Positions 8,595 to 16,951 are shown, numbered from the stretch's first letter. The stretch: 64,000 bases of DNA from Dehalogenimonas sp. WBC-2 (GCA_001005265.1 CP011392.1:1299902-1363901), one strand, 5' to 3'. Made by a program: numbers and translations. Notes: a model not told the origin generated them from the sequence alone.

Positions 8595-10343
8595 TTAGAC
8601 TGTCACCAGCACCGGCAAGACCATCGGGCGGCGCCGTGTCCGCTCATAATAGAACTTGGACAACAGATCACGAACCCGGTTAGAAATGACGGTGGAGTCT
8701 GAAATACGCTGCACTTCGTCTTGAAACATCTGGGTCACCACATCGCGGCTTTCTTCTATAAGCGCCCGGCCAATCTCCGGGTCAACAAAACCACGGGACA
8801 CAATATCCGGGCGGACCGCCAAATGCCCGGACTCTGCATCCAAGGTAACAATAGCTACTACAATGCCATCCTGAGAAAGCATTTTACGGTTACGAAGGAC
8901 TACGCCGTTGATATCACCAACCGACAATCCATCGACATAGACATTCCCCGCCGGAACGTGGCCGGCAATCCGTCCACCATCACCGGAGAGCTCCAGAATA
9001 TCACCGTCTTCAAGGATAAAGACTTTCTCAGGCGCAACGCCCATACTTTCAGCCAATTGCGCATGTAATTTCAGATGACGGTATTCGCCGTGCACCGGCA
9101 CGAAGTATTGAGGCCTGATAAGACTTTGTAATAACTTCAACTCTTCCTGGGAAGCATGGCCGTGAACATGCACTTTGGCGATGCGGTCATAGTAGACCTG
9201 CGCCCCCTGTTTGAACAGGCTGTCGATGGTCTTGGCCACTACCGATTCATTGCCGGGAATAGGCGAAGCGGAAATGATAACTGTATCGCCTTTCTTAATT
9301 TGCACCTCCCGATGCTCACGGTTGGCGATACGCACCAGCGCTGAAGTCGGCTCACCCTGGGAGCCGGTGGTAATTAAGGCGACACGGTTCGGCGGTAGAC
9401 GGTGCATCTCCGAAAGCTCTCCGATAAGGCCGTCCGGTGCTTTCAGGTAGCCCAGTTTGAGCGCCATCTTTACAATATCGTTCATGCCGCGTCCGGCGAT
9501 AAATATTTTCCGGTTAAACTGAATTGCGGCATCCATCACCTGTTGAATCCTAGCTACCAGCGAGGCGAAAGTTGTCACCAACACCCGCCCTGGAGCCGTT
9601 GACATGATAGCGGAGATAGTCTCTCCCACCACCTTCTCTGAAGGGGTATAGCCCGGTATCTCAACATGGGTTGAATCAGCCAGAAGCAGTAAAACACCCT
9701 CAGCACCGACCTGCGCCAGCCGCGCCAGATCTGAGGTGCGGCAACCCACCGGGGTATAGTCTAATTTGAAATCACCGGAGTGGACGATAGTGCCGATGGG
9801 AGTGCGGATGATCAGCCCTGCCGCATCGGGGATGGAATGACACATGGCCACAAACTCGACGCTGAAATTTCCCAGGGGGATGACATCACCGGGCTTCACT
9901 TCATGGATTTGGGGAGTGTGCACCCTGGCTTCTTTGAGTTTGACTGAAATCAAGCCATGAGGCAGCGGAGCACAGTAGATAGGCACGTCAAGTTGAGGCA
10001 AAATGTAAGGCAGCGCACCTATATGGTCTTCATGACCGTGGGTGATAACAATGCCGCGTACCTTGTCTTTACGCTCTACCAGGTATTGCACATCCGGTAT
10101 CACCAGATCTATGCCCGGCATATCTTCCTCGGGGAACATCAGGCCGCAGTCAATGACGATAATATCGTCACCATATTCAATGACCATCATGTTTTTGCCG
10201 ATTTCACCCAGACCGCCCAGCGGTATCAGGCGCAGTTTACCGTGATTTTTGTGTTGCGACGCTTGAGTGTTAGAAGTTGAAAAGGTCGAGTTGCCTGGAG
10301 GCCGTCTCCGGCGGTTGGATTTTGATGGGAGTTGGGTGTTCAC
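8595..10343 (-). CDS. rnj: Ribonuclease J
   Basis: A metallo-beta-lactamase/beta-CASP RNase that matures and degrades RNA, with 5'-to-3' exonuclease and endonuclease activities in the family. The zinc-binding motif HGHEDHIG is at 102-109. Downstream motifs include HSIPDAAG, HSGDFKLDYTPV, TTGSQGEP (beta-CASP) and PVHGEYRHL. The catalytic core begins at KLRLIPLGGLGEIGKN (about 36). Ahead of it is a basic low-complexity extension with NRRRRPPG. The start used is GTG at 10343, which overlaps the 3' end of the upstream glycosylase gene by 74 bases. No later start codon precedes the core convincingly. The 582-residue length suits RNase J. Confidence 0.93.
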   Translation of the reverse strand: MNTQLPSKSNRRRRPPGNSTFSTSNTQASQHKNHGKLRLIPLGGLGEIGKNMMVIEYGDDIIVIDCGLMFPEEDMPGIDLVIPDVQYLVERKDKVRGIVITHGHEDHIGALPYILPQLDVPIYCAPLPHGLISVKLKEARVHTPQIHEVKPGDVIPLGNFSVEFVAMCHSIPDAAGLIIRTPIGTIVHSGDFKLDYTPVGCRTSDLARLAQVGAEGVLLLLADSTHVEIPGYTPSEKVVGETISAIMSTAPGRVLVTTFASLVARIQQVMDAAIQFNRKIFIAGRGMNDIVKMALKLGYLKAPDGLIGELSEMHRLPPNRVALITTGSQGEPTSALVRIANREHREVQIKKGDTVIISASPIPGNESVVAKTIDSLFKQGAQVYYDRIAKVHVHGHASQEELKLLQSLIRPQYFVPVHGEYRHLKLHAQLAESMGVAPEKVFILEDGDILELSGDGGRIAGHVPAGNVYVDGLSVGDINGVVLRNRKMLSQDGIVVAIVTLDAESGHLAVRPDIVSRGFVDPEIGRALIEESRDVVTQMFQDEVQRISDSTVISNRVRDLLSKFYYERTRRRPMVLPVLVTV

Positions 10344-10905
10344 GTTTTTTTATTTCCTCAAGTATTTTTGGTAATTTTGCCATATCTGCCTCGATGACCG
10401 CCCGGAGATTGCCTTGATGCAGCGCCGCCGCCGGGTGATACATCGGGAAGCAGATAAAATCTTTGCGATCTTCCGCCTGACCGTGAATGCGGCTGATGGT
10501 TTGCCCGGGAAAGAAGCGGCTCATGGAAAACCGGCCTAAAGTAACAATGACCTTAGGCTTGATTATCTCCAATTGCTGGTCCAGCCAGGGCTTACAGGCG
10601 GCTATTTCCTCCGGCAGCGGGTCACGATTCCCCGGCGGCCGGCTTTTTACGATGTTAGTTATGTAAACGTCTTCACGTTTTAGGCCGATAGAAGTGAGCA
10701 ATTGGGTTAGAAACTGCCCCGCCGCCCCCACGAACGGCCGCCCGGTCCGGTCTTCATTAAGGCCAGGAGCCTCGCCGATAAACATGATCTCAGTATGAGG
10801 GTTGCCTTCACCGGGAACAGCACAGGTTCTTGTTTTAGCCAGTTCACAAAGCTGGCAACAACGGATTTCCCCGGCCAGCGTTTCAAGAGCAATGGCATCA
10901 GCCAT
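10270..10905 (-). CDS. Family-4 uracil-DNA glycosylase with a substituted Fe-S ligand
   Basis: Removes uracil from DNA in base-excision repair. The family signature GEAPGLNEDRTGRPFVGAAG is at 44-63 and the second motif MYHPAAALHQ near 165. Family-4 enzymes bind a [4Fe-4S] cluster through four Cys. Here the first pair is C17/C20 (with an extra C16) and the fourth is C104, but the third position, normally KCRPPGNRDP, reads KSRPPGNRDP (S88, codon AGC). Ser or the nearby C28 might serve instead, or the cluster may be altered. Length (211) is normal. The 3' end overlaps the RNase J start, so the two are probably translated from one message. Confidence 0.92.
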   Translation of the reverse strand: MADAIALETLAGEIRCCQLCELAKTRTCAVPGEGNPHTEIMFIGEAPGLNEDRTGRPFVGAAGQFLTQLLTSIGLKREDVYITNIVKSRPPGNRDPLPEEIAACKPWLDQQLEIIKPKVIVTLGRFSMSRFFPGQTISRIHGQAEDRKDFICFPMYHPAAALHQGNLRAVIEADMAKLPKILEEIKKREHPTPIKIQPPETASRQLDLFNF

Positions 10906-11005
10906 ATTGTATACGTTGAAGTGTCATTCTAGGCATATTAACATTAGCTTGGAAATGAGTCAATCGGGGAAGGCAAAATAGCAGAAACGATTTCATGTAT
11001 AAAAC

Positions 11006-11581
11006 CTATTCCAGAATAATATCGAGGCCGTCAAGCAGCGCCAGAGCTTCGGGCATGGCAAATCTGGTCTTTTTAAGGGTGTTGTTGCGGGCATCTATCG
11101 AATAGTTTTTTGCGCCCCGGAAATCGGCATTGGAAAGGTTGGTCCTGAAAAACAGGCTATTTTCAAAATCGGTTTTAGTGAAGGTGCCGTTACTAAGATC
11201 GGTCTCAATAAAATCTACCTCTTTGGCTTCACAATTGATCAACTTTAAGCCGGGCAGTTTGAGCAATCTGAAGTTGGAATAGTTGATCTGGCAGTCAGTA
11301 AACGCCAGGTCCTCGATTACAACTACTCTGGCCCAATCAAAACCGATGACTTTAGAAGTCAGGAATTTCACGTCCAAAAAACGGGAATTAGAAGGCTTAA
11401 TGGCGCTGATGCTGCATTCCTGTAACTTGCAGTTGAGGAACTTACAGGCCTCAAACTTACAATCCACGAAGCTGCATCGGTGAAATTCACACTCTTCAAA
11501 TTCCCTTTTCTCGATAGTCTCATTTGAAATAGACAATCCGGTAAAGATTTGACGGTAATAGGTTTTTTTAGGAAAACTCAC
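11006..11581 (-). CDS. Pentapeptide-repeat protein
   Basis: A 191-residue protein made largely of A(D/N)LXX-type pentapeptides: CEFHRCSFVDCKFEACKF near residue 29 and TDLSNGTFTKTDFENSLF near 125. Such repeats fold as a right-handed quadrilateral beta-helix. Some relatives (Qnr, McbG) protect DNA gyrase, but many have no known role, so no function is assigned. It starts at GTG 11581, directly after a TATAAT box, so the mRNA is probably leaderless. It lies 100 bases upstream of the glycosylase gene in the same direction. Confidence 0.82.
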   Translation of the reverse strand: MSFPKKTYYRQIFTGLSISNETIEKREFEECEFHRCSFVDCKFEACKFLNCKLQECSISAIKPSNSRFLDVKFLTSKVIGFDWARVVVIEDLAFTDCQINYSNFRLLKLPGLKLINCEAKEVDFIETDLSNGTFTKTDFENSLFFRTNLSNADFRGAKNYSIDARNNTLKKTRFAMPEALALLDGLDIILE

Positions 11582-11620
11582 GGGAGTATTATACCTTTGT
11601 TCATTTCGACTTTGTCAGCG
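11582..11620 (-). promoter_or_regulatory. Promoter of the pentapeptide gene (leaderless type)
   Basis: On the minus strand TATAAT (11593-11588) is followed by six bases and then the GTG start. A plausible -35 (TGACAA) lies 18 bases further up. The start codon would be at the 5' end of the transcript. Confidence 0.5.
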
Positions 11621-11699
11621 TCCACGGCATATTTAACAGCGAGTTCCAAATCACAAGCACAAAAAAGTAAAAAAATATCAAATACCAGAGGGCGCACGG

Positions 11700-12022
11700 A
11701 AGAATAGACGAATTGTTTTGACACAAATAGCCGTTTTTTGGTACCTAGGATTTTGATTCAAAGCAACAATTCGGCTATTTGCGGTTTTCAATTCTTCAGT
11801 TTTCAAGGTGCGTCTTTTTGCGCGCAGGGCGCCAGTGTTTGAGGAGCCGAATTGTTTTCTCAAAAAAGCCATGAAACAACCAAAACAACCTCTCTTTTAC
11901 GATTGAAACCGGCGAAAACAACCGGTTGTTTTCTGAAGAAACAAATAATTCATATACTCTTTTTAACTACCAGATATACAGAGAACACATGTTAGCACAC
12001 GGGCGGTGGGGTGTCAATGGGG
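11700..12022 (-). repeat. Long intergenic repeat, copy 2 (interrupted by the IS481-like element)
   Basis: The reverse complement matches copy 1 at 2060-2535 in the same order of blocks. It has a perfect 18-bp palindrome AAAACAACCGGTTGTTTT at 11915-11932. The repeat resumes on the far side of the IS at 13155-13205 (GGGGGTTTTTGAACTTTTT, matching copy 1's GGGGGTTTTAACTATTT). At its other end, blocks CAAATAGCC, GAATTGTT, GGCTATTTG and AACAATTC alternate so that two stems interlock (A-B-A'-B'), a pseudoknot-like arrangement. No gene is visible. Confidence 0.75.
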
Positions 12023-13099
12023 TGTAAGCGTCCATATCATATTGGACAGAGAAAGGTCTTTGACAAACTGGTCCAGATAATAACGCAGAGGTGGCAATTT
12101 GCCAATACCGCGGTGAGGTCTTTCGGTGTTGTACCACAGCAAATAGTCCATCATAGTGCGATTAAAGACTTGCAGGTCATCCAGTTCATCTATATGCCAG
12201 TAAGCAAACTGCTCCTGGATAGTACGGTTGAAACGCTCCAGATGACCATTTGACTGGGGGTGTCTGGGGTAGTTGAAGAAATGCACCAGGCTTTTTTTGT
12301 TACAGGCATTATGGAAGTGCTTTTGAAACTCACTGCCATTATCGGTCTGGATCCTGCTTACAGTGAATGGTGCCACAGTGAGGAACTTATTTAAGAAATC
12401 ACTGCCGTGAGTTGAGGAATTGGATGGATAGACATAGGCAAAGGCAAAGCGGGTGCGCACATCAATGGCTGTAAACATGTAACGCCTTAAGCCATCAATA
12501 AAAAGATGAACGGTATCAATCTGGATCAAATCACCGGGTTGGTGAGGAATAAAGCCCTTTCGGCGGGTTTTCTTCACCGCGGGTCTGGCTTCCCTGGCTA
12601 TTAGTCTGCCGCTTCTGGCGTTGATACGGAGTTTAGTTGCTTTGGGTAGCCTGCCGCTTTGCTTAAGATCATGAATTATTCGGCCGATGGTTGATTCAGA
12701 CACAGCTTTTATGCCGGCTGAATTACAGGCAATACCCAGAACTGGGGTAATGGTAGTCTTGTCGGCTCCGGGGTGCTGGTTACGATAACGGACGATGAAG
12801 TCACGGATAAAGGGCTCGACTGAGCGTTTTCTTTTGTGCAGAGGGGACTTATCGCCTGGGGCAAGTGCGGAGAGTTTGCCGCCGCCTTGCTTTAGTTTCT
12901 GTTTCCAGAGATAGATTGTACTTCGGCTTTTGCCATAGGCGCTTCGGGTAGCTTCGAAGCCAAACTGGTCGCAGAACTCGATTATCCTAAGCCTGGTTTC
13001 AATAGACTTACGCTGGGTATGGTTTAAAATGTTATTGATGTACTGCATAAAGCGGTTATAGCCGCTTTTGAAGTAATTTTCCACATAAATATGTTTCAA
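12014..13099 (-). CDS. IS481-like DDE transposase
   Basis: A 361-residue integrase-fold transposase. The N-terminal half has helix-turn-helix segments (FCDQFGFEATRSAYGKSRST). The rve-type catalytic core follows with D in IQIDTVHLF, D in IQTDNGSEF and E in HPQSNGHLERFNR. The start is TTG at 13099, seven bases after AGGAGG. The predicted stop TGA (12014-12016) lies outside the IS end at 12023: the last codons ACA-CCC-CAT-TGA run through the target duplication into the host repeat. The element therefore borrows its stop codon. No frameshift is seen and the gene looks intact. Confidence 0.9.
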   Translation of the reverse strand: MKHIYVENYFKSGYNRFMQYINNILNHTQRKSIETRLRIIEFCDQFGFEATRSAYGKSRSTIYLWKQKLKQGGGKLSALAPGDKSPLHKRKRSVEPFIRDFIVRYRNQHPGADKTTITPVLGIACNSAGIKAVSESTIGRIIHDLKQSGRLPKATKLRINARSGRLIAREARPAVKKTRRKGFIPHQPGDLIQIDTVHLFIDGLRRYMFTAIDVRTRFAFAYVYPSNSSTHGSDFLNKFLTVAPFTVSRIQTDNGSEFQKHFHNACNKKSLVHFFNYPRHPQSNGHLERFNRTIQEQFAYWHIDELDDLQVFNRTMMDYLLWYNTERPHRGIGKLPPLRYYLDQFVKDLSLSNMIWTLTPH

Positions 13100-13154
13100 C
13101 CAGACTCCTCCTTTTCATGTCCTGAGAAGTCCAATATGTTTCTGAACCTTTGCA
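12023..13154 (-). mobile_element. IS481-like insertion sequence, 1132 bp
   Basis: The ends carry imperfect inverted repeats of about 26 bp beginning TGTAAGCGTCC (12023) and, on the other strand, TGCAAAGGTTC (13154), both running into CATATTGGAC. Five-base target duplications TGGGG flank it (12018-12022 and 13155-13159). The uninterrupted repeat copy 1 shows the empty site with a single GTCAATGGGGGTTTT, confirming the boundaries. It holds one transposase gene. Confidence 0.85.
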
Positions 13155-13322
13155 TGGGGGTTTTTGAACTTTTTGGGGGATTATTTTGGTGGTGGGGGTA
13201 GGGTGGATTGGGGTTTGTTAGTACGATGAAACAATTACCGGGATCATTGCCCTTCCATGCTTACGTTGAATATGTTTGTTAAATTAGTTGATATTGAATA
13301 CAACACAATTCCAAGAGCGTTT

Positions 13323-14005
13323 CTAATAAACTGGTGTATCATCCAAACTAGATCGGCTGATTTCCCAAGAATATCCATATTTAGCTGTCGTAGATTTCAA
13401 TAGATCAAATACCCAAGTTGGAGTAATGGGCGAAAGATAGACTTTTTCAATTAAAATGTTAAGAGCAACAGGAATATAAATCCCGTTTTCCCATGGGGGG
13501 GCAGATAAATTTATACTTTCACCCTTTGCCGACATATCTTGGATTACAGCTCTAAGTTCTTGTTCGTGTTCAAAGTTTTTCCTTTTATGAATAAAAGGAT
13601 ATAGAAGATTTCCTTCTGGCAACCAGTCTTTATCCCAATCAATATATTGCACTTTCCCAATAAATATATGCTCTTTCACCTTTTTCATACTATCCACGAT
13701 CTTTGAAAATGTAGATTGGATCGCAATTCCCTGATTATTCTTGGCGTAAAGACTCCACATTGCTGCGGACTCCCATTCATTTAGATGCCAAGAGTTTATT
13801 GCGGTAAAACTTCTAATTGCTTTAAAAATGCTACTTATTTATTGAAGCATTTCTGATTGTCCACTATATATTTGAGGCCTTAACATCATATTAGCTTTGG
13901 AAAACGAACCTTCAAACGTATCGCCCAGCTTATCACTTCTAATAAAGAACAGAGCTGATGAAACCATTGCATTTGGGTTATTTTGAAGTCATAATATCTT
14001 GATAA
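13323..14005 (-). pseudogene. Decayed DUF2971-family gene
   Basis: The last 145 codons (from MWSLYAKNNQGIAI) match the C-terminal part of DUF2971 proteins. Upstream in the same frame come INSWHLNEWESAA, then an in-frame TAA at 13839-13841, then ALFFIRSDKLGDTFEGSFSK, the usual N-terminal DUF2971 block. Further upstream SRYYDFK continues in a different frame, so there is also a frameshift near 13970. The family normally has an unbroken N-terminus, so this is a broken gene. Family function is unknown. It is AT-rich like its neighbours and lies beside an IS, suggesting acquired DNA. Confidence 0.72.
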
Positions 14006-14059
14006 CCGTTGACTCTTATATGCGTTATTTTGTTTAATTTGAGAATGAGAGATGCTATT

Positions 14060-14974
14060 ATGTCCGAAACAAAAATAAATATCTCACTCATCAATGCCGG
14101 TGAACTTTCCAAGCCCGCAGATACGTTGATTAAGCGCATTTATGACGCTTGGTCTGGATATTTTAAGCCTAGTCAAACACGCCGAGTTGCAGACGCTGAA
14201 GCGGATGCAAAATTGACACATGCAAGAGCTGAAGTGGCTTCAAACTTGATACGTGCAGAGGGTGAACTACAGGTTTCGGAAATTCAACAACGGGCCTTGG
14301 GGCGATTTGTTGCTCAAGAGATTTACTATCAACAAAACATTGAGGAAATTTCTCAAAAGGCAATCCCTAATGTTAATGATGATGCTAAACCTGATGGCAT
14401 TGAAAATGACTGGCTTTATAATTTTTTTGAAAAATGTAAAATTGTATCTGATAAACAGATGCAGTTAATTTGGAGCAGAATTCTATCTGGAGAAGCTAAT
14501 ATCCCTGGGTCGTTTTCGAAACGTACCGTGAACGCTTTAGCTTCATTAGATGCGTCTGATGCACAGTTGTTTTCTGATATTGGTAGGTTCAGTTGGGATA
14601 ATATTGACCGAAAAGGAATTCCAATAATTGGCGATTACCATGAAGATATATATAATACCTGTAATATTAATTTTGAAAGTTTATCACATCTACAATCAAT
14701 CGGTTTGATTACTTTTGTCCCCCAAGGGGAATATGTATTCACAGATATTGAATCAGATACTATGGTCGTATCCTATTTTGGCAGGAAAGTAAAGGTCATT
14801 TTTAATAAAGAACGTATATTTCCGACTGGTAAAATACAATTGACATCGGTGGGCACAGAACTCTTAAGGTTAATCGACGCTGAACCTGTTCCAAATTTTG
14901 TTGAGTATTGTTCTGAATATTGGCACAAGTTTGACCCAAAGAACATTGATGTGACTATAGACCTTGATAGCTAG
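14060..14974 (+). CDS. DUF2806-family protein
   Basis: A 304-residue soluble protein. Its middle, ENDWLYNFFEKCKIVSDKQMQ followed by WSRILSGEANIPGSFSKRT, is the recognisable DUF2806 core. An N-terminal charged helix (about 40-75, ARAEVASNLIRAEGEL) looks coiled-coil. The start is ATG 14060 (MSETKINISL), with GAGAG upstream, in preference to an earlier in-frame codon at 14009. It is divergent from the broken DUF2971 gene. Function is unknown. Its AT-rich base use and accessory neighbourhood suggest recent acquisition. Confidence 0.72.
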   Translation: MSETKINISLINAGELSKPADTLIKRIYDAWSGYFKPSQTRRVADAEADAKLTHARAEVASNLIRAEGELQVSEIQQRALGRFVAQEIYYQQNIEEISQKAIPNVNDDAKPDGIENDWLYNFFEKCKIVSDKQMQLIWSRILSGEANIPGSFSKRTVNALASLDASDAQLFSDIGRFSWDNIDRKGIPIIGDYHEDIYNTCNINFESLSHLQSIGLITFVPQGEYVFTDIESDTMVVSYFGRKVKVIFNKERIFPTGKIQLTSVGTELLRLIDAEPVPNFVEYCSEYWHKFDPKNIDVTIDLDS

Positions 14975-15075
14975 GTGTTATTCTCAGAGTGGTTGCTTGT
15001 AGATTCATTGTAATAACCCTCTTTGGTTGCAGTTGGTGTTTGCGACCTCCCTGTTAGTGAGGGGAGGGGGCGTTA

Positions 15076-15336
15076 TTAACTACTTCGAGTATTCGCTTCA
15101 ATGTCCATGATTACTTGTAGAAACTCAGCAAATGCAACTGTTACAAGCATGAATATCACCGAAAACCCTATCCCCCCAATACCAACGAAGGTTGTTAATC
15201 CATCGAATATTGATGGCAACTCGGAAGCACCTTCAGTCATCATGAATATTGAAAAAGCGATTCCGCCAATACCCAACACCAAACCCATGATTGTGATCAG
15301 AAATGATAAAAACTTGAGTGCCGGATATCGTCCCAC
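15076..15336 (-). CDS. Small membrane protein, function unknown
   Basis: An 86-residue protein with two or three hydrophobic segments (about 9-31 and 47-72) separated by an acidic loop. The GTG start has GGAGG six bases upstream, a good ribosome-binding site. No family is recognised. The interval 14975-15075 before it holds only a short CCTCCC/GGGAGG stem-loop. Confidence 0.6.
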   Translation of the reverse strand: MGRYPALKFLSFLITIMGLVLGIGGIAFSIFMMTEGASELPSIFDGLTTFVGIGGIGFSVIFMLVTVAFAEFLQVIMDIEANTRSS

Positions 15337-15448
15337 TATTGCCTCCTACACGTATTGTTCAGAGCATTATATAGTGGGTTATAGACAATAACAATAGCCT
15401 CCTTGTACTATCGAAGGACCCCTCGATAGGCTCAGAGCGAACGCTTTT

Positions 15449-15481
15449 GTGGATCCTTCGCTTTCGCGTAGGATGACAGGG
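15449..15481 (+). repeat. 33-bp dispersed repeat, copy 1
   Basis: Begins GTGGATCCTTCGCTTTCGCG and ends GGATGACAGGG. It is identical over 33 bases to 16786-16818 and can fold as an ATCCT/AGGAT hairpin. The two copies bracket the RhuM/Doc-like gene in direct orientation. The surrounding bases (15360-15580) are otherwise non-coding, with a CCTCGATAGGCTCAGAGCG block also typical of dispersed repeats. Confidence 0.8.
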
Positions 15482-15581
15482 GGTAATAGTCCTTTATAGA
15501 ACTAAGGATGACGGCAAGAGAAGTATAATTTGCACCCTTAATGACGATAAGCTAAAGTCTATTTACTAAGGGAGAATTACT

Positions 15582-16568
15582 TTGAACATATCCGATGCGA
15601 CGGGGCGCGGGGAAATAATTCTATTCCAAGACACTAGCGGTAATATCTCAGTAAATGTGCGGTTGGAACGAGAAACGGTCTGGCTAAACCTCAACCAGAT
15701 GGCTGAACTGTTTGAACGTGACAATTCCGTGATTTCACGCCACCTTCTAAAGGTGTTTAAAGAGGGAGAATTGGAAAGACACTCAGTTGTTGCAAAATAT
15801 GCAACAACTGCCTCGGATGGCAAGACTTATCAAGTTGAATACTTCAATCTGGACGCAATACTGTCAGTTGGTTATCGTGTTAACTCCAGGAGGGGTACTC
15901 TGTTCCGCATCTGGGCCACCAGCGTTCTGCGGGAACACATCATCCGGGGATACACCGTAAACCAGGTTCGACTGAAGGAATTGAATCAGGCAGTGAAGCT
16001 GATTGCTGATACTGCCAAGCGCCGTGATATCTCCAGTGATGAAGCTCTGGCACTGTTAGGCGTGGTGGGTGAATATAACCAAGCCATGGGACTGCTTGAT
16101 GATTACGACCACCAACGCGTAACGAAGTCTCATCCTCAAGGTAAACTGGTACGAACTCTTGAATACGAAGAAGCACAGCGGATTGTTGCCCAGTTGCGTT
16201 CACGATTCGGGGCATCTAATGTCTTTGGGATAGAAAAAGACAAAGGAATGGCCAGTGCCCTGGGTGCCATTATGCAGACGGCGGGCGGCGAAGATGTGTA
16301 TCCCAGCCTGGAAGAGAAAGCCGCCCATTTGCTTTATTTTTTGGTGAAGAACCACGCCTTTGTGGATGGTAACAAGCGTATTGCGGCAGCTCTGTTTCTC
16401 TGGTTTTTAGAAATTAACGGCGCGTTGCGCACACCTGACGGAGAACCGCGAATCTCCAATGCCTCACTAGTAGCCATTACACTAATGATTGCTGCAAGCC
16501 GTCCAGTTGAAAAAGAAGTGCTGGTGCGCATTGTAACCCATCTAATGTGCGAAAATTGCGATAGATAA
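15582..16568 (+). CDS. RhuM-type protein with C-terminal Fic/Doc-like domain
   Basis: A 328-residue protein. Residues 1-130 match the RhuM/virulence-protein domain (MAELFERDNSVISRHLLKVF, TDGKTYQVEYFNLDAILSVGYR-like stretch, RIWATSVLREHI). Residues about 190-300 contain a Doc-like active-site motif, HAFVDGNKRIAA at 258-269. Classical Fic enzymes AMPylate; Doc phosphorylates EF-Tu; which applies here cannot be told from sequence. The TTG start has AGGGAGAA upstream. It has no obvious antitoxin beside it, and 33-bp repeats bracket it. Likely an accessory toxin-like or phage-defence-like gene. Confidence 0.82.
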   Translation: MNISDATGRGEIILFQDTSGNISVNVRLERETVWLNLNQMAELFERDNSVISRHLLKVFKEGELERHSVVAKYATTASDGKTYQVEYFNLDAILSVGYRVNSRRGTLFRIWATSVLREHIIRGYTVNQVRLKELNQAVKLIADTAKRRDISSDEALALLGVVGEYNQAMGLLDDYDHQRVTKSHPQGKLVRTLEYEEAQRIVAQLRSRFGASNVFGIEKDKGMASALGAIMQTAGGEDVYPSLEEKAAHLLYFLVKNHAFVDGNKRIAAALFLWFLEINGALRTPDGEPRISNASLVAITLMIAASRPVEKEVLVRIVTHLMCENCDR

Positions 16569-16656
16569 CGGGGCGAATAATACCAATTCAAATGTCCAAT
16601 AAGGACCGAGGTTACTTTTCCTTCGACGGGCTAATGGCAGGCTCAAGAGGAGGACT

Positions 16657-16688
16657 CTTCGACAGGCTCCCAGAGTGCTAACTCTGGG
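16657..16688. repeat. REP-like hairpin, family A
   Basis: CTTCGACAGGCTCCC runs into an 8-bp stem CCCAGAGT/ACTCTGGG with loop GCTA. It has the same layout as 1976-2006. The interval 16569-16880 is non-coding and made mostly of such repeats. The reading frame at 16675-16932 is an artefact of them. Confidence 0.55.
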
Positions 16689-16785
16689 CAAGCAGGGCGG
16701 ACGTATTTTAAGATTTGGAACAAGGATATCGGGGAAGGTTTCGATCATGGGGGTATTAAGTGTTGGGGAGTGGGGCGGGGGCAAC

Positions 16786-16818
16786 GTGGATCCTTCGCTT
16801 TCGCGTAGGATGACAGGG
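16786..16818 (+). repeat. 33-bp dispersed repeat, copy 2
   Basis: Identical to 15449-15481, same orientation, on the other side of the RhuM/Doc-like gene. Confidence 0.8.
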
Positions 16819-16883
16819 TGGGTTGGGGGATTCGAACGGAGTTTTTATGGATTAAATCCCACTATCCCCGCCCTGCCTCATTT

Positions 16884-16892
16884 TGTTATAAT
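16884..16892 (+). promoter_or_regulatory. Extended -10 promoter of glyA
   Basis: TGT-TATAAT at 16884-16892 is an extended -10 box about 60 bases before glyA. No good -35 is seen. Confidence 0.5.
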
Positions 16893-16951
16893 ACTGAGAC
16901 TCCAGAGCCGCATTATCAGCCTGGCTTTTTGAAAATGAGGGAAGGGATTAA

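Noticed and set aside
16675-16932. 85-codon frame before glyA
   Set aside because: It runs through dispersed repeats and the glyA promoter; no coding signal.
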